Below, in pieces: positions 36,519-48,469 of a stretch of DNA of 64,000 bases (position 1 is the stretch's first letter; each line of letters begins with the position of its first letter). Under the pieces are notes generated by a model. That model had not been told where the DNA came from and ran no database searches. It saw only the letters and a program-made list of their open reading frames with translations. Both the position numbers and the translations under genes were made by a program. The DNA is from Tetrastigma voinierianum (lineage: Eukaryota > Streptophyta > Magnoliopsida > Vitales > Vitaceae): the NCBI GenBank assembly GCA_016808115.1, contig JAEQBH010000287.1, positions 992,001 to 1,056,000 of the forward strand, in the 5' to 3' direction.

Positions 36519-37833
36519 TGATTCATGCCACAGTAGGTGTTCCAAAATCAACAAAATTTATATCCTAGGATTCCTACTGCCGTAGCAAAGCTACTGATAT
36601 AGTGTCCCCAGTCGAACTACGGGGATGGAGTTTTCTTCATGCGGGATGAGTCCTGAGTTGACTGAAAATGGTGTCTCCACTTTGGTTGGGGTTTCTTTAA
36701 AAGCAGTGAGGTTGATGGCTTGAAAAACCATAGCGTAGGAAATAAAGTGTAAAAGAAATCACCTTGAAGTTTGGGCCACTAGGCTTAGGGTTAAGGCAAT
36801 ATAATGTCCTCGGGTCCTTTTCCTCGCGTTGGGGAGGATGACCTATAGTCATTTCCCGAACCAGATCTATGTTTAGCCATAAAGACTAAACCCTAAAAGT
36901 TTTTCTCCTAGTATACAACATTTATTGACCATTAATGTTTCAAAGCAGTTAAAAATGGCCCTTGGATCTAACCTGCATGAGCAAATAAATGGAAACTAAG
37001 TTAGCAACAGTGGATCTAGCAATAAGTATCCATTGAGCCTTGAAAGCTTGCGAAATGCGGCCACTCGAGTGCATCCACGGGATTGAGCTAGCATTGAGAT
37101 CACGAAAACATAAATGATAATAAATGCCTATGTTGGCAATAGGAGAACAATGCTTTACCTTAAAACTTCCACCTAGTGGCCTTCCTCTTCAAGGATGAGG
37201 GGGGGTTTAGCCAAGCATCCCTTGAGTTGTCATCCTCAAGGGGTGTTTGGCTAGTGAGAAAATGCGAGAAAGGGAGAGAAAATGAAAATCTGCAGCGGGA
37301 AAGAGTGAAGAAGCTTTAGGCGCCAATTTTATTGATTGAAGGATTGATTGATTTTATAGAGCTTGGCGGGAAACATATCTTGCTCGAGTCAAGGAAATTA
37401 CAAGTATGAAGACAATACATTGGGGCGATTTTGGTGCAAAACCCGCAAGTAGTGAAGAGTGGTCGACACGTAAGCGAGGGTGAGGCTGCGATTTCGCGGC
37501 TTCTTAGCGTCGCTGAGTACTTGAGATTACGGAGTTGCGAAAATTCGCAACACACAAAATCTGCAATGCTCACTCTCCCTACGTATTTAGCTCAGGTATA
37601 CGCTTTGTACATGCGGCTCCGAGTTATTTCGGGTTCTTGTTTCATTATTGATTGGCTTGAAGATAATGGTGTAATTGGCTTGCAAAACTACAAAAAATAT
37701 CCACAAAATATGATTAGTAGTATAGTCGGGACCTTAGTGTATCAATTGGGTTATTTAAGTTGATTAGTACACAAAAAGTGCTCAAAACTTGCAATGAACA
37801 GGGCTCAAAACAGCATTATTTGGGCACTAATCA
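36519..37833 (-). repeat. 5' LTR of D
   Basis: It starts TGATTAGTGCCCAAATAATG at 37833 and ends GGCATGAATCA at 36519. It pairs with 912-2244. The ATGACTATAGGTCAT block is near 36838. Palindrome half-sites (ttgcgaaaattcgcaa) lie at 37535-37551. Confidence 0.9.
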
Positions 37834-38861
37834 GTGTCTATTTGTAGGATATCTTAAGGAAGTTTTGGATATCATTTCTTCAAAAATTTGGAGCAAAATT
37901 TGTTTGTTTCAAAGTATACAGTTTTCTCAGAGAAATAATTTCTTTTAAGAGAAGACAGTGGGAGCAATGATGAGCTTGGTGAAGTTTAAAGTGCCTAAAC
38001 AGACACGAATCGGCCCGACAATCCTAAAGGTACATTCATGTTGATGACGTAGCAACTGATCCTTCTAAAACACAAGCACATCGTAACAATAGTAGGATAC
38101 GTACTATTCCTAAGAAATAAAGATTTCTCATCAGTGAATAGTAGAACATATTGCTCACGGAGATTGATGAGCCTACTACTTGCGGGTCTACGAGTGGTTA
38201 GAACTTGACACATGGCAGGCCATGAAGTGGAGATGGATTCCATGTGAATCAACCAAGCGAATTGGTTGAACCACGAAAGGTGCGGTGGATCTTCGAGAAG
38301 AAGACTGACATGGAAGGTAATGTGATTACTTAACAAGGCTAGGCTTATGGCTAAAGATTATCATTAAAGATGAGGAAATGACTATGACGAGACTTTAAGC
38401 CTAGTAGCCATGCTTAAATCCATAAAGGATACTCCTTGCCATTGATGCTCATTGTGATTATGAGATATCGCAAATGGACTTGAAGACGACTTTCCACAAT
38501 GGAAACCTAAGCGTAAGGATGTGTGTACGACACAATCGGAGGTCTTCACACCTAGAAATGGAAATAAAGTATGCAAACTTTAGATATCCATTCATGGATT
38601 GAAGCAAGCAACTAGGAGTTGGAATATTCAATTTAAGGAGGCAAGTAAAGAGTTTGATTTTTCACAAAATGCGGATGAGCCTTGTGAGTACAAGAAGGAT
38701 AGTGGGAATGCAATCATGTTACCGATGTTGTTGTGGATGACATATTACTTAATGGAAATGACGTCTCATTGATACAATTAGTCAATATAATATCATAGAT
38801 ATAATCTATAAATATAATGGCTATCTAGGAACATTATCCATGAAAGACCTAGGAGAAGCGA
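37834..38861 (+). pseudogene. Copia pol continued: post-integrase spacer and reverse transcriptase (element E)
   Basis: It resumes with LFVGYLKEV right after D. From 38265 it decodes as copia RT in shifting frames: KARLMAKDY near 38335, then AHCDYEISQMDLKTTFHNGN, the Asp of the first catalytic block (about 38450-38510), IHGLKQATRSWNIQF near 38590-38635, and the catalytic 'V-D-D-I-L-L' block near 38730-38750. MKDLGEA (38840-38858) is the standard end block, cut by H1. An internal spacer is partly unreadable. Stops and shifts are abundant. Confidence 0.85.
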
Positions 38862-39831
38862 TGTAGCAACCCCCGAGCTTGACCTGACCCGGTTAGCGGG
38901 TCCGAACCGAAACCTGGGGATATGCCCGGCCGAAGCCATTTATCAAATATATTTCATTAATATAAGCGTTTTCGTTCTCAAATCTTTGCAGAAGCGATTT
39001 CAATATAGGGCAAGCCCATAAACATTTACAAATTCAATGCAATTCCTTTACAAAATATGCATTTAACCAAAAATGGCAATTTATGTCATTTACAACATAA
39101 TATCCAAAATCATATTTAGATATAGGTACAAAAATAATTTCGGAGTTGAACTCCTTTTGTTTACAAAACGATGTCATGCTAAAAAATGGTGAGGATGCAT
39201 GTGATGGAGCATACTCCGTGAACTTTCTAAATGACTCTCAGCTCCTCGACCTTGGGTCCGCTTTCAATCACTGTCTATCACTCGGTACCTGTGCATTGAT
39301 AAAACAATACGCTAATCATTTTCATGCTTAGTGGTTATGCGATTCTCTATTCTATTTCGGTTCAATACGAATCATGCATTTATCAAAATAATGCTTATAC
39401 GATATCTATGTAATGTAAAGATAACCTTACAAATACACTTTTAATATCATTTTTAAGCTTTTCGGTTTGCGTTCACATATGACTATAGAGTCAACATTCC
39501 ACGACATATTAGTTGGTGGAATTATGTGTTTGTAATTGTTGTAATGTGATTTCATTGATATTACAATCTCATATGACTATAGAGTCGAGCATTCTAGCAA
39601 TTCGATTGGTGAATCTGTCTGTTGTCATTCGAGTAACAATGTGATTTCACATTGAACAAATACAGTTACCTTCATGAGAAGAAGAATTCATTTTGGTGAA
39701 TCCACGCCCGTGTTGGTCATTGATAATGCATTTCAAATCGATTTACTCCACGTCGCATTAAATTCACTTATGGATTGAATACTTGCGCTATCGAATATTT
39801 GACAAACATTTCTAATACTAATAATTCAAAT

Positions 39832-39909
<78 letters not shown>

Positions 39910-41089
39910 ATTTCCTGAAATAGAACTTGATATGAGGAATTGATTCTGGAAACGAAACAAATTTATTGATCCTTGTCTCTTTGATACGGTCTAGGTCGGG
40001 TTGTTATCTTCACCATACCTAGTCAAATGCAAATTCTCCACTCTTAGTGGTTGAACAGTGTCATTGCCCCTAGCGAACATCGGTGTCGAATGCAGTCTAG
40101 ATACTGATGCGTTACGTTTTCACTTAGTTTTATCCTTATTTGAACCCCTATTAATAATTTATTAGGGTCCTTAAACTATCGGTTTACGAATACGAGGTGT
40201 TCGAAAACAAAAATCTGAAACTGCTTGCTGTGAATAGTAGCTATGGCTCGGCGTACCCGAGGGGTGCCATTTTGGTCCCTCCGCCTCTCCGCGGCGAGGC
40301 ATCCCATGCTGCAGCGTAGGTCTACGTCGCGGCGTGGGTTCCCTACGCTACGGTGTAGGAGCTCGATGTGCCCAGATTTTTCCAATTTGCTCTTTTGCGA
40401 TTTTTCTCAAAAAATCCTGAAAAACTCAAAACAAATCATGGGAATCACTCCCAATAACATCCTAATATCATCCCCCAAACCAACCGCCCAGGCAAAACCC
40501 TGTGGATGGATTAGGGTTTTTCTAACCCAACATCATTTAAAGAAATCTAAGGTTTGGTTCTTACCTTAAATCCCTTTCAATCTTCTTTTGATCACTTAGA
40601 AGCAAGGAATGGGGATGATCTCCCACCAATAATCACTTCTTCTTGAAAAACCCTAGCTTTCTCCTTTCTCTCTTGTCTCTAAAATGTTTTTGCTCAAAAT
40701 GAGCATTCTAAGACCAAATGTGGTCTAATATCACTTACCCTTCTCAAGGCCATGTTTGGCATCAACCCATTTTTAGTTAAGTTTATATAAATTTTACCTT
40801 ATAGCACATATATTACTTCTATTTGCACTTAAACACATTAACATTTTTTCAAATGACCCTTAGGTCCTCATTTTACACATTTCCATTTTGGCACTTTTTC
40901 ACTTGGATTTTTCCGGGTTCAATCATTTAATCACTTTAGCATATAACATTTAATCATATGCTCACATATTCATTTTACATTTCACCATTTATCAGTTTTC
41001 CTGGAAAAACCCAAGTTTGGCTCAATTCATACTCGGAAAATTTTTATAAAATTTTTATAAAAATTCTAAGGTATTTTTGGGGCGTTACA
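38862..41089 (-). mobile_element. H1: solo-LTR-like element, TGTAGC...GTTACA ends
   Basis: Boundaries are exact because the copia codons (GEA / TYILG) join across it. The flanks agcga (38857-38861) and agaga (41090-41094) look like a 5-bp TSD with one change. At 2.2 kb it has no protein domain. It contains (AT)n at 39834-39907 and a short G+C-rich patch (40240-40370). Inverted copies are at 41667-50986 and 61679. Strand is inferred from H2, where a GGTAAGA-like splice donor and leader read on +. It fits a long solo LTR of a chromovirus such as Tekay, but the family is not proven. Confidence 0.65.
39834..39907. repeat. (TA)n microsatellite in H1
   Basis: 37 uninterrupted AT units. Confidence 0.98.
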
Positions 41090-41666
41090 AGAGACCTACA
41101 TATTGGGGGATATAGATCTATAGAGATAGATTGGGAAGGTTGCTTGGTCTTTCAAAGAGCAATGCAGTAGTCTAAGAGAGGATACGTCCCCATGTTTGGA
41201 GAGATCACCCTCTCAAAGTCCATGTGTTCGAAACACAAGATGAGAAGACGAATATGAGCATGACCCCATATGCTTCGGCGATAGGATCAATCATGTTTGC
41301 TATGTAATGTACTAGACCTAATGTATCATATGCTCTGAGAGTCATGAGCAGATACCAGTTTGACCTAGGTGAGGGTCATTGGGTGACTGTCAAGGATATC
41401 CTTAATTACTTGAGAAAGACTAAGGAAATATTCTTGATTAAAGGCTTATAGTAAGATACCAAATGTTGATCTGATGGAGATGACTCCAAATCTCAATCTG
41501 GCTAAATGTTCACGTTGAATAATGACACAATCAGTTGGAAGAGTTCCAAGTAGGAGATGACTATGGATTCTATAACTGAATTAGAGTACATTGTTGCTTC
41601 TGGTGGCAAATTAAGGAAGTGAGTGCAGACAGAGATTAGTTAATTTATTGAACTAAGATTAGTCTC
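41090..41666 (+). pseudogene. Copia RT end and RNase H start (element E)
   Basis: It reads TYILGDIDL then 'YRDRLGRLLGLSKSNA'-like codons (41095-41165), continues through 'MSMTPYASAIGSIM', then 'ARPNVSYAL' in changed frames (41250-41340), and the RNase H start with 'YIVASGGK' near 41590. It ends at 41666, where H2 starts; reading continues at 50987. Confidence 0.82.
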
Positions 41667-41753
41667 TATGCTTCCCAAAAATACCTTAAATTTTTATAAT
41701 AATTTTATTATATATTAGGGTATAAGTGTGAGCTAAACTTGAGCTTTTCAGAA

Positions 41754-43313
41754 GCGGTCGTGCCCTGATAGGGTGATCCGAATCAACAATAATTGTATCC
41801 TAAATTTCCTCCTCTTGCCGTATTGGTCAAGCTCTTTACTTGATATGGCGATCTAGGGTCGAACACGGGGATGGGTATTCTTCGTCTGAATGATTTAAAG
41901 GTAAGTCAAAAGTGGGTGAATTTGGTTTTGGATTTTAAGGTGGTGATAAAAATAGGGGTTAATTGGTTTGCAAACTTAAAATGAGGCGAAATAAAATATA
42001 AAAGAACTCCTTGAAGCATTGGGCCACTTGGGTTTAGGTCTAGGCTAGCAGAGAGGTCCCGGGTTCATTTCTTCGGCGTTAGGGAGGATGACATAGTCAT
42101 TCCCGAGCAGGATCTTCATTAACTTTAAAAACTAAACCCTAATAATTTTCCTTTTAATAGAAAGCATTTTATTTACTTGTTATGGTTCCTCTGATGAAAA
42201 TCTATCACTTTGATCCATCCTACAGCGACTCATAAAGAACGCTAATGAATCTCGGTGGATCTAATAATAGCATCCCTTTGAACCACTAAGATTACCAAGC
42301 CTTGATCAAGGGATGCATCAAAGTGAAAATGTAACCCCTTAACCTACCTCGGTGGCTTGTAAATGGAAACTAATGGATATCGGTGTATCTAAAGCTAAGA
42401 ATACCTTTGAACCTAAAAAACTTACTTAAGTATTGGCGAAGAAGTACATCAAGCTTTAAACACATGATTAGAAATTTGCAGATCAAAATGTCAAAACTGT
42501 GCGTGAAAAGCAGGGGAACCAGCGACCTTCGAGATCTGTACCCGACAACCTTCCACTTCAAGAAGGAAATGAACAGCACGCTCATCCTCCAAGTTGGCAT
42601 CCTTGGAGAGATTGTTGAAACAGAAAGTGAGAGAGAAAGAGGAGAAGAGAAAATGAGGGCCCAGCGGGGGCCGTATATTTCCCTTCAAAAACTAAAACTT
42701 AGGTCCAGCAGTGTGTTACAATGGCTTATATAGCCTTACAAACATGTGAAATGCCAAAAGTAGCAAACTAGAATAATTACGGTGAGGGTAGAAATGAGAG
42801 AAAAGGCAGCGAGTCGTTTGGATCCGCAATGAAGACGAGAAAATTTCGATATGCACAGTAATTTTCGCTATGATAGCGGATTTTTGCTATGATAGTGAAA
42901 TTAGCGAAATTTCGCTATCATAGCGAAAATACAGTCATAGAGAAAATTGAAAATTCCAGCGTAGCGAAATTTTAGCCTTGTTCATCAACCCAATTCCATT
43001 GCTTCCTGGCGCCCTCTTATTCCCCATGCTATTAGCATTTTCTTAGCTTTGATATTCTTCATTCGACATGAAATTGATAAAAATACATATGAAATTGATG
43101 GAAATAAACCCGACTTTATTTATGATTGGATTGACCACGACAATTTGACTGATTCTGTAAAACTACCAAAGCTTGACCTTAGAATGCATTCAGGTAAGGA
43201 ATAAGTGGGGACCTTAATGTGAAAATCGAGTTGAGTAGAATGATTAGTACACAAAAAGCACTCAAAACCTATAATAAATAGGGTTCAAAATAGCACTTTT
43301 TGGGCACTAATCA
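41754..43313 (-). repeat. 3' LTR of F
   Basis: On the - strand it begins TGATTAGTGCCCAAAAAG at 43313. TATA box at 42723-42735; palindromes at 42850-42975, including a perfect 16-bp one, tagcgaaatttcgcta, at 42902-42917. Confidence 0.88.
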
Positions 43314-45101
43314 CACCCCCAACCTACACATTGCTAGTCCCTTAGCAATGAAATAAAGAAAGAAAGAGGTAGCATACAAAACAATAACAAAATAATGTTC
43401 ACAAAAATGGTATTTCAAAAAGGTTGTGAGTCGAGTAATGCACAACCTAAGTAAAAATCATCAAAGCCTTGTCCAATAATTATCATGAGAGAATGAATGC
43501 CATACAAAATTGAGTATTAAAAGAGTCTCATTCTTGGTGAATCAACCAGAAACTTCCACCAAAATCTAAGTGTTTTGTTTGATTAGCTCTTAATAATAGC
43601 CCCGCTATTTGCACTCTCCCTGACCTAGGCTACTACCACGACCTACCACTTTTCAACCAACCTAAATAGATCGGGACCCACCTCTTATTCCACGATTCTT
43701 TTTCATTTGTAGGGTGCGATCTTTGAGAATCGACCTCACAAAGTCCATGTAACGGGGATCTACCGATGAATCCCGACGATTAAGGCTTAGGGCACGAGTC
43801 GAAAGGATATTTAGACCCTGAGCTCTTCGGGTTTCACGGACTCCGAATGATTTGAGAAGCCAGCACCTACAGCTTGCTAAACTCCACCCATCCACAGTGT
43901 ACTTCGAACACTAAGTCGCGACTCCCAACCGAGTGAAGGTTTAGGGCAGGGATTTAAAGGCTTTCGCCATATACCCTGAGGCCAGGTACTCGGGTTTCAA
44001 AGCCCAGCGTTACAATTTCTTCTTTTCTTTCTTTTCTACTTCTTTTTATTTCTTTTTTTTTTGGGAAGACGCATTGGCCTTCTTTCCACATGGGTCCTTA
44101 ACCTATTAAAGGTGGTCAACGAAACTAGGGTAGGTTAGTGCAAAGTAAAGGAGGTTGGGCAGTTTTTCAGGTTATTGAAGAAACCTGATGTGCTCGGTGT
44201 GTGGTTAGCTAAAGGTGGAAGAAAAATGGTCGAAAGCAACAAGAGTTCAACTGATCATCCACTCAACTAAGCATGGAACCAATCTAACATCAATAGAATT
44301 GGACAGTGCTTCAATTTTTCAAACCACATGTTAGTAGAAACACCGCAAAAAAATTTAGGGTGCCGAAAATGGTCAAATAAGTAAAGATGTATAGTATATG
44401 AGCTTCTAAAAACCAACTAGCATTGAACACCTTAACAAAATGGGCTTGCTCAAAATAGTAACAAAATATACAGTGCAAAAGCCACTTTCCTTCAACTCCC
44501 CCAGGCAAATACCAACCAAATATCTCATCATTCCAATGACTGGATTGGTTAGGAAGGAAGTGTCACCTCATTGATGAGATACGTGATCGTGTTGGATAGA
44601 GGACTTCAGCAGGGAGCTTCCATCGACACCTTATTCACTCCGGCTTGGGCTTCAAATGAACAAGTTAGAAGAAAAAAAAGAGAGGAAAGTGACTAGTTGG
44701 ATAATTTTTTGAAATACACCTTCATAATAATTTCTAAAAGTATTCTTCTGGCCATATTTGGATTTACACCCTCTAATCTTTCTAACGGCATCAAAACGCT
44801 TTAAAACTGAGTTCGATGAAAAGTTAGTGAGCAAACAACTGTGAGGCAAACGTTAGTGGTATGAAAATTTCAAGTATTACAATAAAAATTTCGCTATGTG
44901 TGCGAAATTTTCAAGTATGTGTAATAGTTTTAAATTTTTTTTTTTTGAAAATAAAATAAAATAGTTAATAAAAATAATAATAATAATAAAATAATAAAAA
45001 AAATAAAAACATTTTTTTTTGATAAAATGAAAAATAAAATAATTTTTTTTAATTTTTTTGTGTGAGAGACGATTTTTTTTAATAAAATAAAATAAATAAT
45101 A

Positions 45102-45133
<32 letters not shown>

Positions 45134-45480
45134 CTTTTTTTTTTACTTACCTTACTGTTGGCTGTTTTGTCTTTTATGGGGGCACAAACCGTACACATTT
45201 TCGCTACATAGCGAAATTTCGTTATGTAGCGAAAATTCCACCACAGAATTTTCGCTACATTTGCTAAAATTTGGCCATGGTTGCAATCTCCCGCTTGCTA
45301 TTTCTTCATTCCTCGGCTTCGATCTTCATTGCCTGCAATTTAACTCAAACCCAAAAAATTAATAAAGAAAATTCAAAGTAAAAGTGAAAAAAACAAGCTA
45401 GAACAAAGATTAACTTAAAAATTAGTGAAAATCTAAAAAAAGAAAATTATAGAAATCCAATTAAAAATAAAATAAAATAA
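43314..45480 (-). other. Polypurine tract and non-coding 3' internal region of F
   Basis: The tract TGTGTAGGTTGGGGGTG (- strand) is at 43314-43330. Then follow the same landmarks as in B, including 'ggtactcgggtttcaaag' near 43985, a C/T-rich tract at 44015-44065, 'tctttctaacggcatcaaaac' near 44775, A/T-rich DNA (44930-45145) and a 30-bp near-perfect palindrome at 45202-45231. No gene seen. Confidence 0.65.
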
Positions 45481-45499
45481 AAGAAACAACAAAATTAAA

Positions 45500-46640
45500 C
45501 AAAAAGCTGGGACCAGGTTCTCCCCAAACCTATTCTCAAGCCTTGTATGCCGCCTTAATCAGGCGGAGCTTAGAATTGTCGAGAGGTTCTGGTGCTCCAA
45601 CCGAATCCAGCAATCTAACCGTCCTGCCAGGTTACGCAATGTGTGGCAACCGCCGCATTCGATGTGGTGGAAAATTCCGCATGCTGGCCACTCACCCTGA
45701 TGTTTTGCAGTTACGCATAGCAAATGGTGGCTTTCCAAAGGGGAGCTTCGTGGGTTGGCGTTGCTTCCTCGTGCGTAGGGCGCACATACACTGGTCTGAT
45801 AGGGCTAATGGGCAAGGCTTTTCGTGGCTGGCAAGGCGTTAGTTCAGCCATGGGAATTCGGGTTGAAGGGTGTTTTTGTGTTCTTTCCCCGCTTCTATTC
45901 CACCGCCTCTCCTCGCCGGGTCAAGGCAATGATTTCTTTCTCTTCTTTTTTTCCCTCAAAACAACATCACACATATCCGAGGATTCTGATAACCCTTCGT
46001 GACAATTCAATAAAAATCCCCATAAGCCCTCGGTGCCGTTGTCGACAATCAAGCCCTCTCGCCATGGTGTCACTTTGGCACTCTTCCTCCGGGCAGACAT
46101 TGCTCGGGCCGACGATTAGGGTTTTCAATGGAGTCTTCGTTGTGCTGTCCCATTTATGCTCAAAATCATTTTTCAGCCCATCCAATTCGCTCAAATCGGT
46201 TTCTTCAATAAAGGACAATTATCCGATTCGAATGGGCATTAATCCCCTTTTGCTCTGCCACAAAGTCATCCACTATCCGGTAAGGTCCAAATGGCTTTGT
46301 TCAAATGGAGGGATTGATTGACTCGTAGCTTCAGGCACGAGGAGTTGAAGCATAGATCGAGGTTCGGGGAGGCAAAGATATCGTGTGTCTGCTCCCATTT
46401 AGAATCGTGTGATTCCCCAACTATGGCCATTGTACAATTATGGTGAACCTATCCATTGATTTATAATCCCTCATGGACCTATGAGCCCATTTAGACTTCC
46501 ACGTGTTGCCGACTTTGCCATGACCGGTTCCCAGAATCCCCTCATAGATATGTGGCGTAATACAGTGAGTGCTCGGGCCTTCGATTTCTAATCCACTGGA
46601 AATTCCTGCAAATAAGGCAAACACCCAACGACCAAGAAGC
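45500..46640 (-). pseudogene. gag-like remnant of F
   Basis: On the - strand it shows HRSMRDYKSMDR (about 46480-46440), then a coiled-coil piece SELDGLKNDFEHKW (about 46190-46150) matching the LDGLQSEMDKK of B. The downstream part to 45500 is basic and poorly readable, ending with 'ggtttggggagaacc', like the G-run after the gag remnant in C (11202). + strand ORFs at 45543-46321 are antisense. Confidence 0.55.
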
Positions 46641-46772
46641 AATCCTACCTAAAAGGTTAGGAACTGTGAACTAAAACTAATATTAACAGTAATATATACA
46701 GAGAGAAATTCACCAAGACTGTAGATAGGATCACAAGTGTTCATTAAAGTCATCATTCACACTTAGGCACCC

Positions 46773-46791
46773 ATCCCCGGCAACAGAGCCA
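46773..46791 (-). other. Primer-binding site of F (tRNA-Asp type)
   Basis: The - strand TGGCTCTGTTGCCGGGGAT sits next to the 5' LTR. Confidence 0.82.
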
Positions 46792-46793
46792 TT

Positions 46794-48469
46794 TGATTCG
46801 TGTCACGTGAGCAGATCCAAATCAATAATATTTATCTGGTTTTCCTCCTACCGCCAGAGTCAAGCTATCGCTAAAGATAGCGGTCTAGGGCCGAACACGA
46901 TGAGTTTTCTTCGCACAAAATGATTTAAGTGAAGTCAAAAGCCGTGAATTCGCTCGATTTTAAGGTGGCATAAAAATCAGGGGGTTGGTGGTTTGCAAAC
47001 TGAAAAATAAGGCTTAAATAAAATATAAAAAGAACTCCTTTAAGACACACTGGTTTAAGGTCATAGGATAACCGAGAGGTCCCCTGCTCATTTCAGGCTG
47101 GGGGAGGATGACATATAACATTTCCCGAACCTGATCTTCATTTAACTTTTAAAACTAAACCCCAATAATTTTCCTTTCTCGATAGAGCATTTATTTAGCA
47201 TTTATGGTTCCACAAAGGAAATTCCATCACTTTGATCCATCCTACAATGGCTCATAAAGGGCAACTAATGAATCTCAGTGGATCTAATAATAAGCATCCA
47301 CTGAACCCTAAAAGATTACCAAGTATTGATCAAAGAGGATGCATCAAAAGTGAAAATATAACCCCTTAAACTACCTCAGTGGCTTGTAAATGGCAACTAA
47401 TGGATATCAGTGAGAATACACTGAACCTTAAAAGCTTGCCAAGTATTGGCCAAAGAAAGTACATCAAAAAGCTTTAAACCTATAGTTAGAAATTTGGGAA
47501 CCAAAATGTCAAAACCCGTCACTATGAAAAACAAAAGGGAACCACTAGCTCTTCGACTCACTCCAAAGAATCCTTCCACTTCAAGGAGGAAATGGTCTTA
47601 GCTCTGTCATCTCTAAGTTGTCATCCTGAGGTGTGTGTGGAATGAGAGAAATGGAGAGAAAGAGGAGAGCAGTTGAGAGAAAAATGAGGCCAAAACAAAT
47701 CTCGTATATTTCCTTCCAAAACTTTAAAACTTAGTCAACAAGTAGAAAGCACAATGGCTTATATAGCCTACAAACATGTGAAATACCAAATAACCAAACT
47801 AGAATAATTACAAAGGGAGGGTAGAAATGAGAAAACCAAAGATCTGAGTCGTTTGGGATCACAAAAACGTATGTAGTACCTCTCTATGCACAGCAATTTT
47901 CGGTTATGATAGCCACTTTCGCTACTAGTGTTTAAAATACAAATTATAAATAAAATTTGTGTACTCAAGTATGCATTGTAATTTTCGCTATGATAGTGAA
48001 TTTTCTGTATGATAGCGAAATTTCGCTATCATAGCGAAAATAAAGTTTCAGCAGCGGTGTTTAGGGATTTTTCGCTATGCACGCATTTTCATATGACAGC
48101 TTGGCACCCAAATAGCTAAATTTTTGGCAATCAAGCTCATAACTGTTCCATTGCTTCCTCGTGCCTAATACTATTCCACTCGCACACCTCCATTTCTTCA
48201 AGCTTTATTATTCTTCATTCCCCGACTTGTCGAAATTGATAAAAATACATATGTACTGATGGAAATCAACCCGACTTTGTTAGCGATTGATCGGGACACA
48301 AACAATTCTGGCTTCCAATTCCTGCAAAAACTACAAAACAACCTTGAATGCGATCAGTAGAATAGTAGGGACCTTAATGTGCAAATCAGGTTAATTAGAA
48401 TGATTAGCAAACAAAAGCACCAAACCTATATTAAATAGTATCAAAAATGTATCTTTTGGCACTTAACCA
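46794..48469 (-). repeat. 5' LTR of F
   Basis: It is decayed at its start (48469). It has a TATA-like 'ggcttatatagcc' at 47756-47768 and a palindrome block at 47895-48075 with a perfect 26-bp palindrome (half: tatgatagcgaaa) at 48008-48033. Confidence 0.86.

Larger units (their letters stand above)
41754..48469 (-). mobile_element. Non-autonomous Athila-related element F, 6.7 kb
   Basis: LTRs at 41754-43313 and 46794-48469, primer site 46773-46791, polypurine tract 43314-43330, interior 3.48 kb without pol. Order and blocks equal B. It interrupts H2; the H2 flanks line up with H1 around 40995. The TSD is not recognisable, so the ends are decayed. Confidence 0.85.

Noticed and set aside
45543..46321. 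Overlapping + strand ORFs of 99, 92 and 165 codons
   Set aside because: They lie antisense to the gag-like remnant of F and have no recognisable domain.
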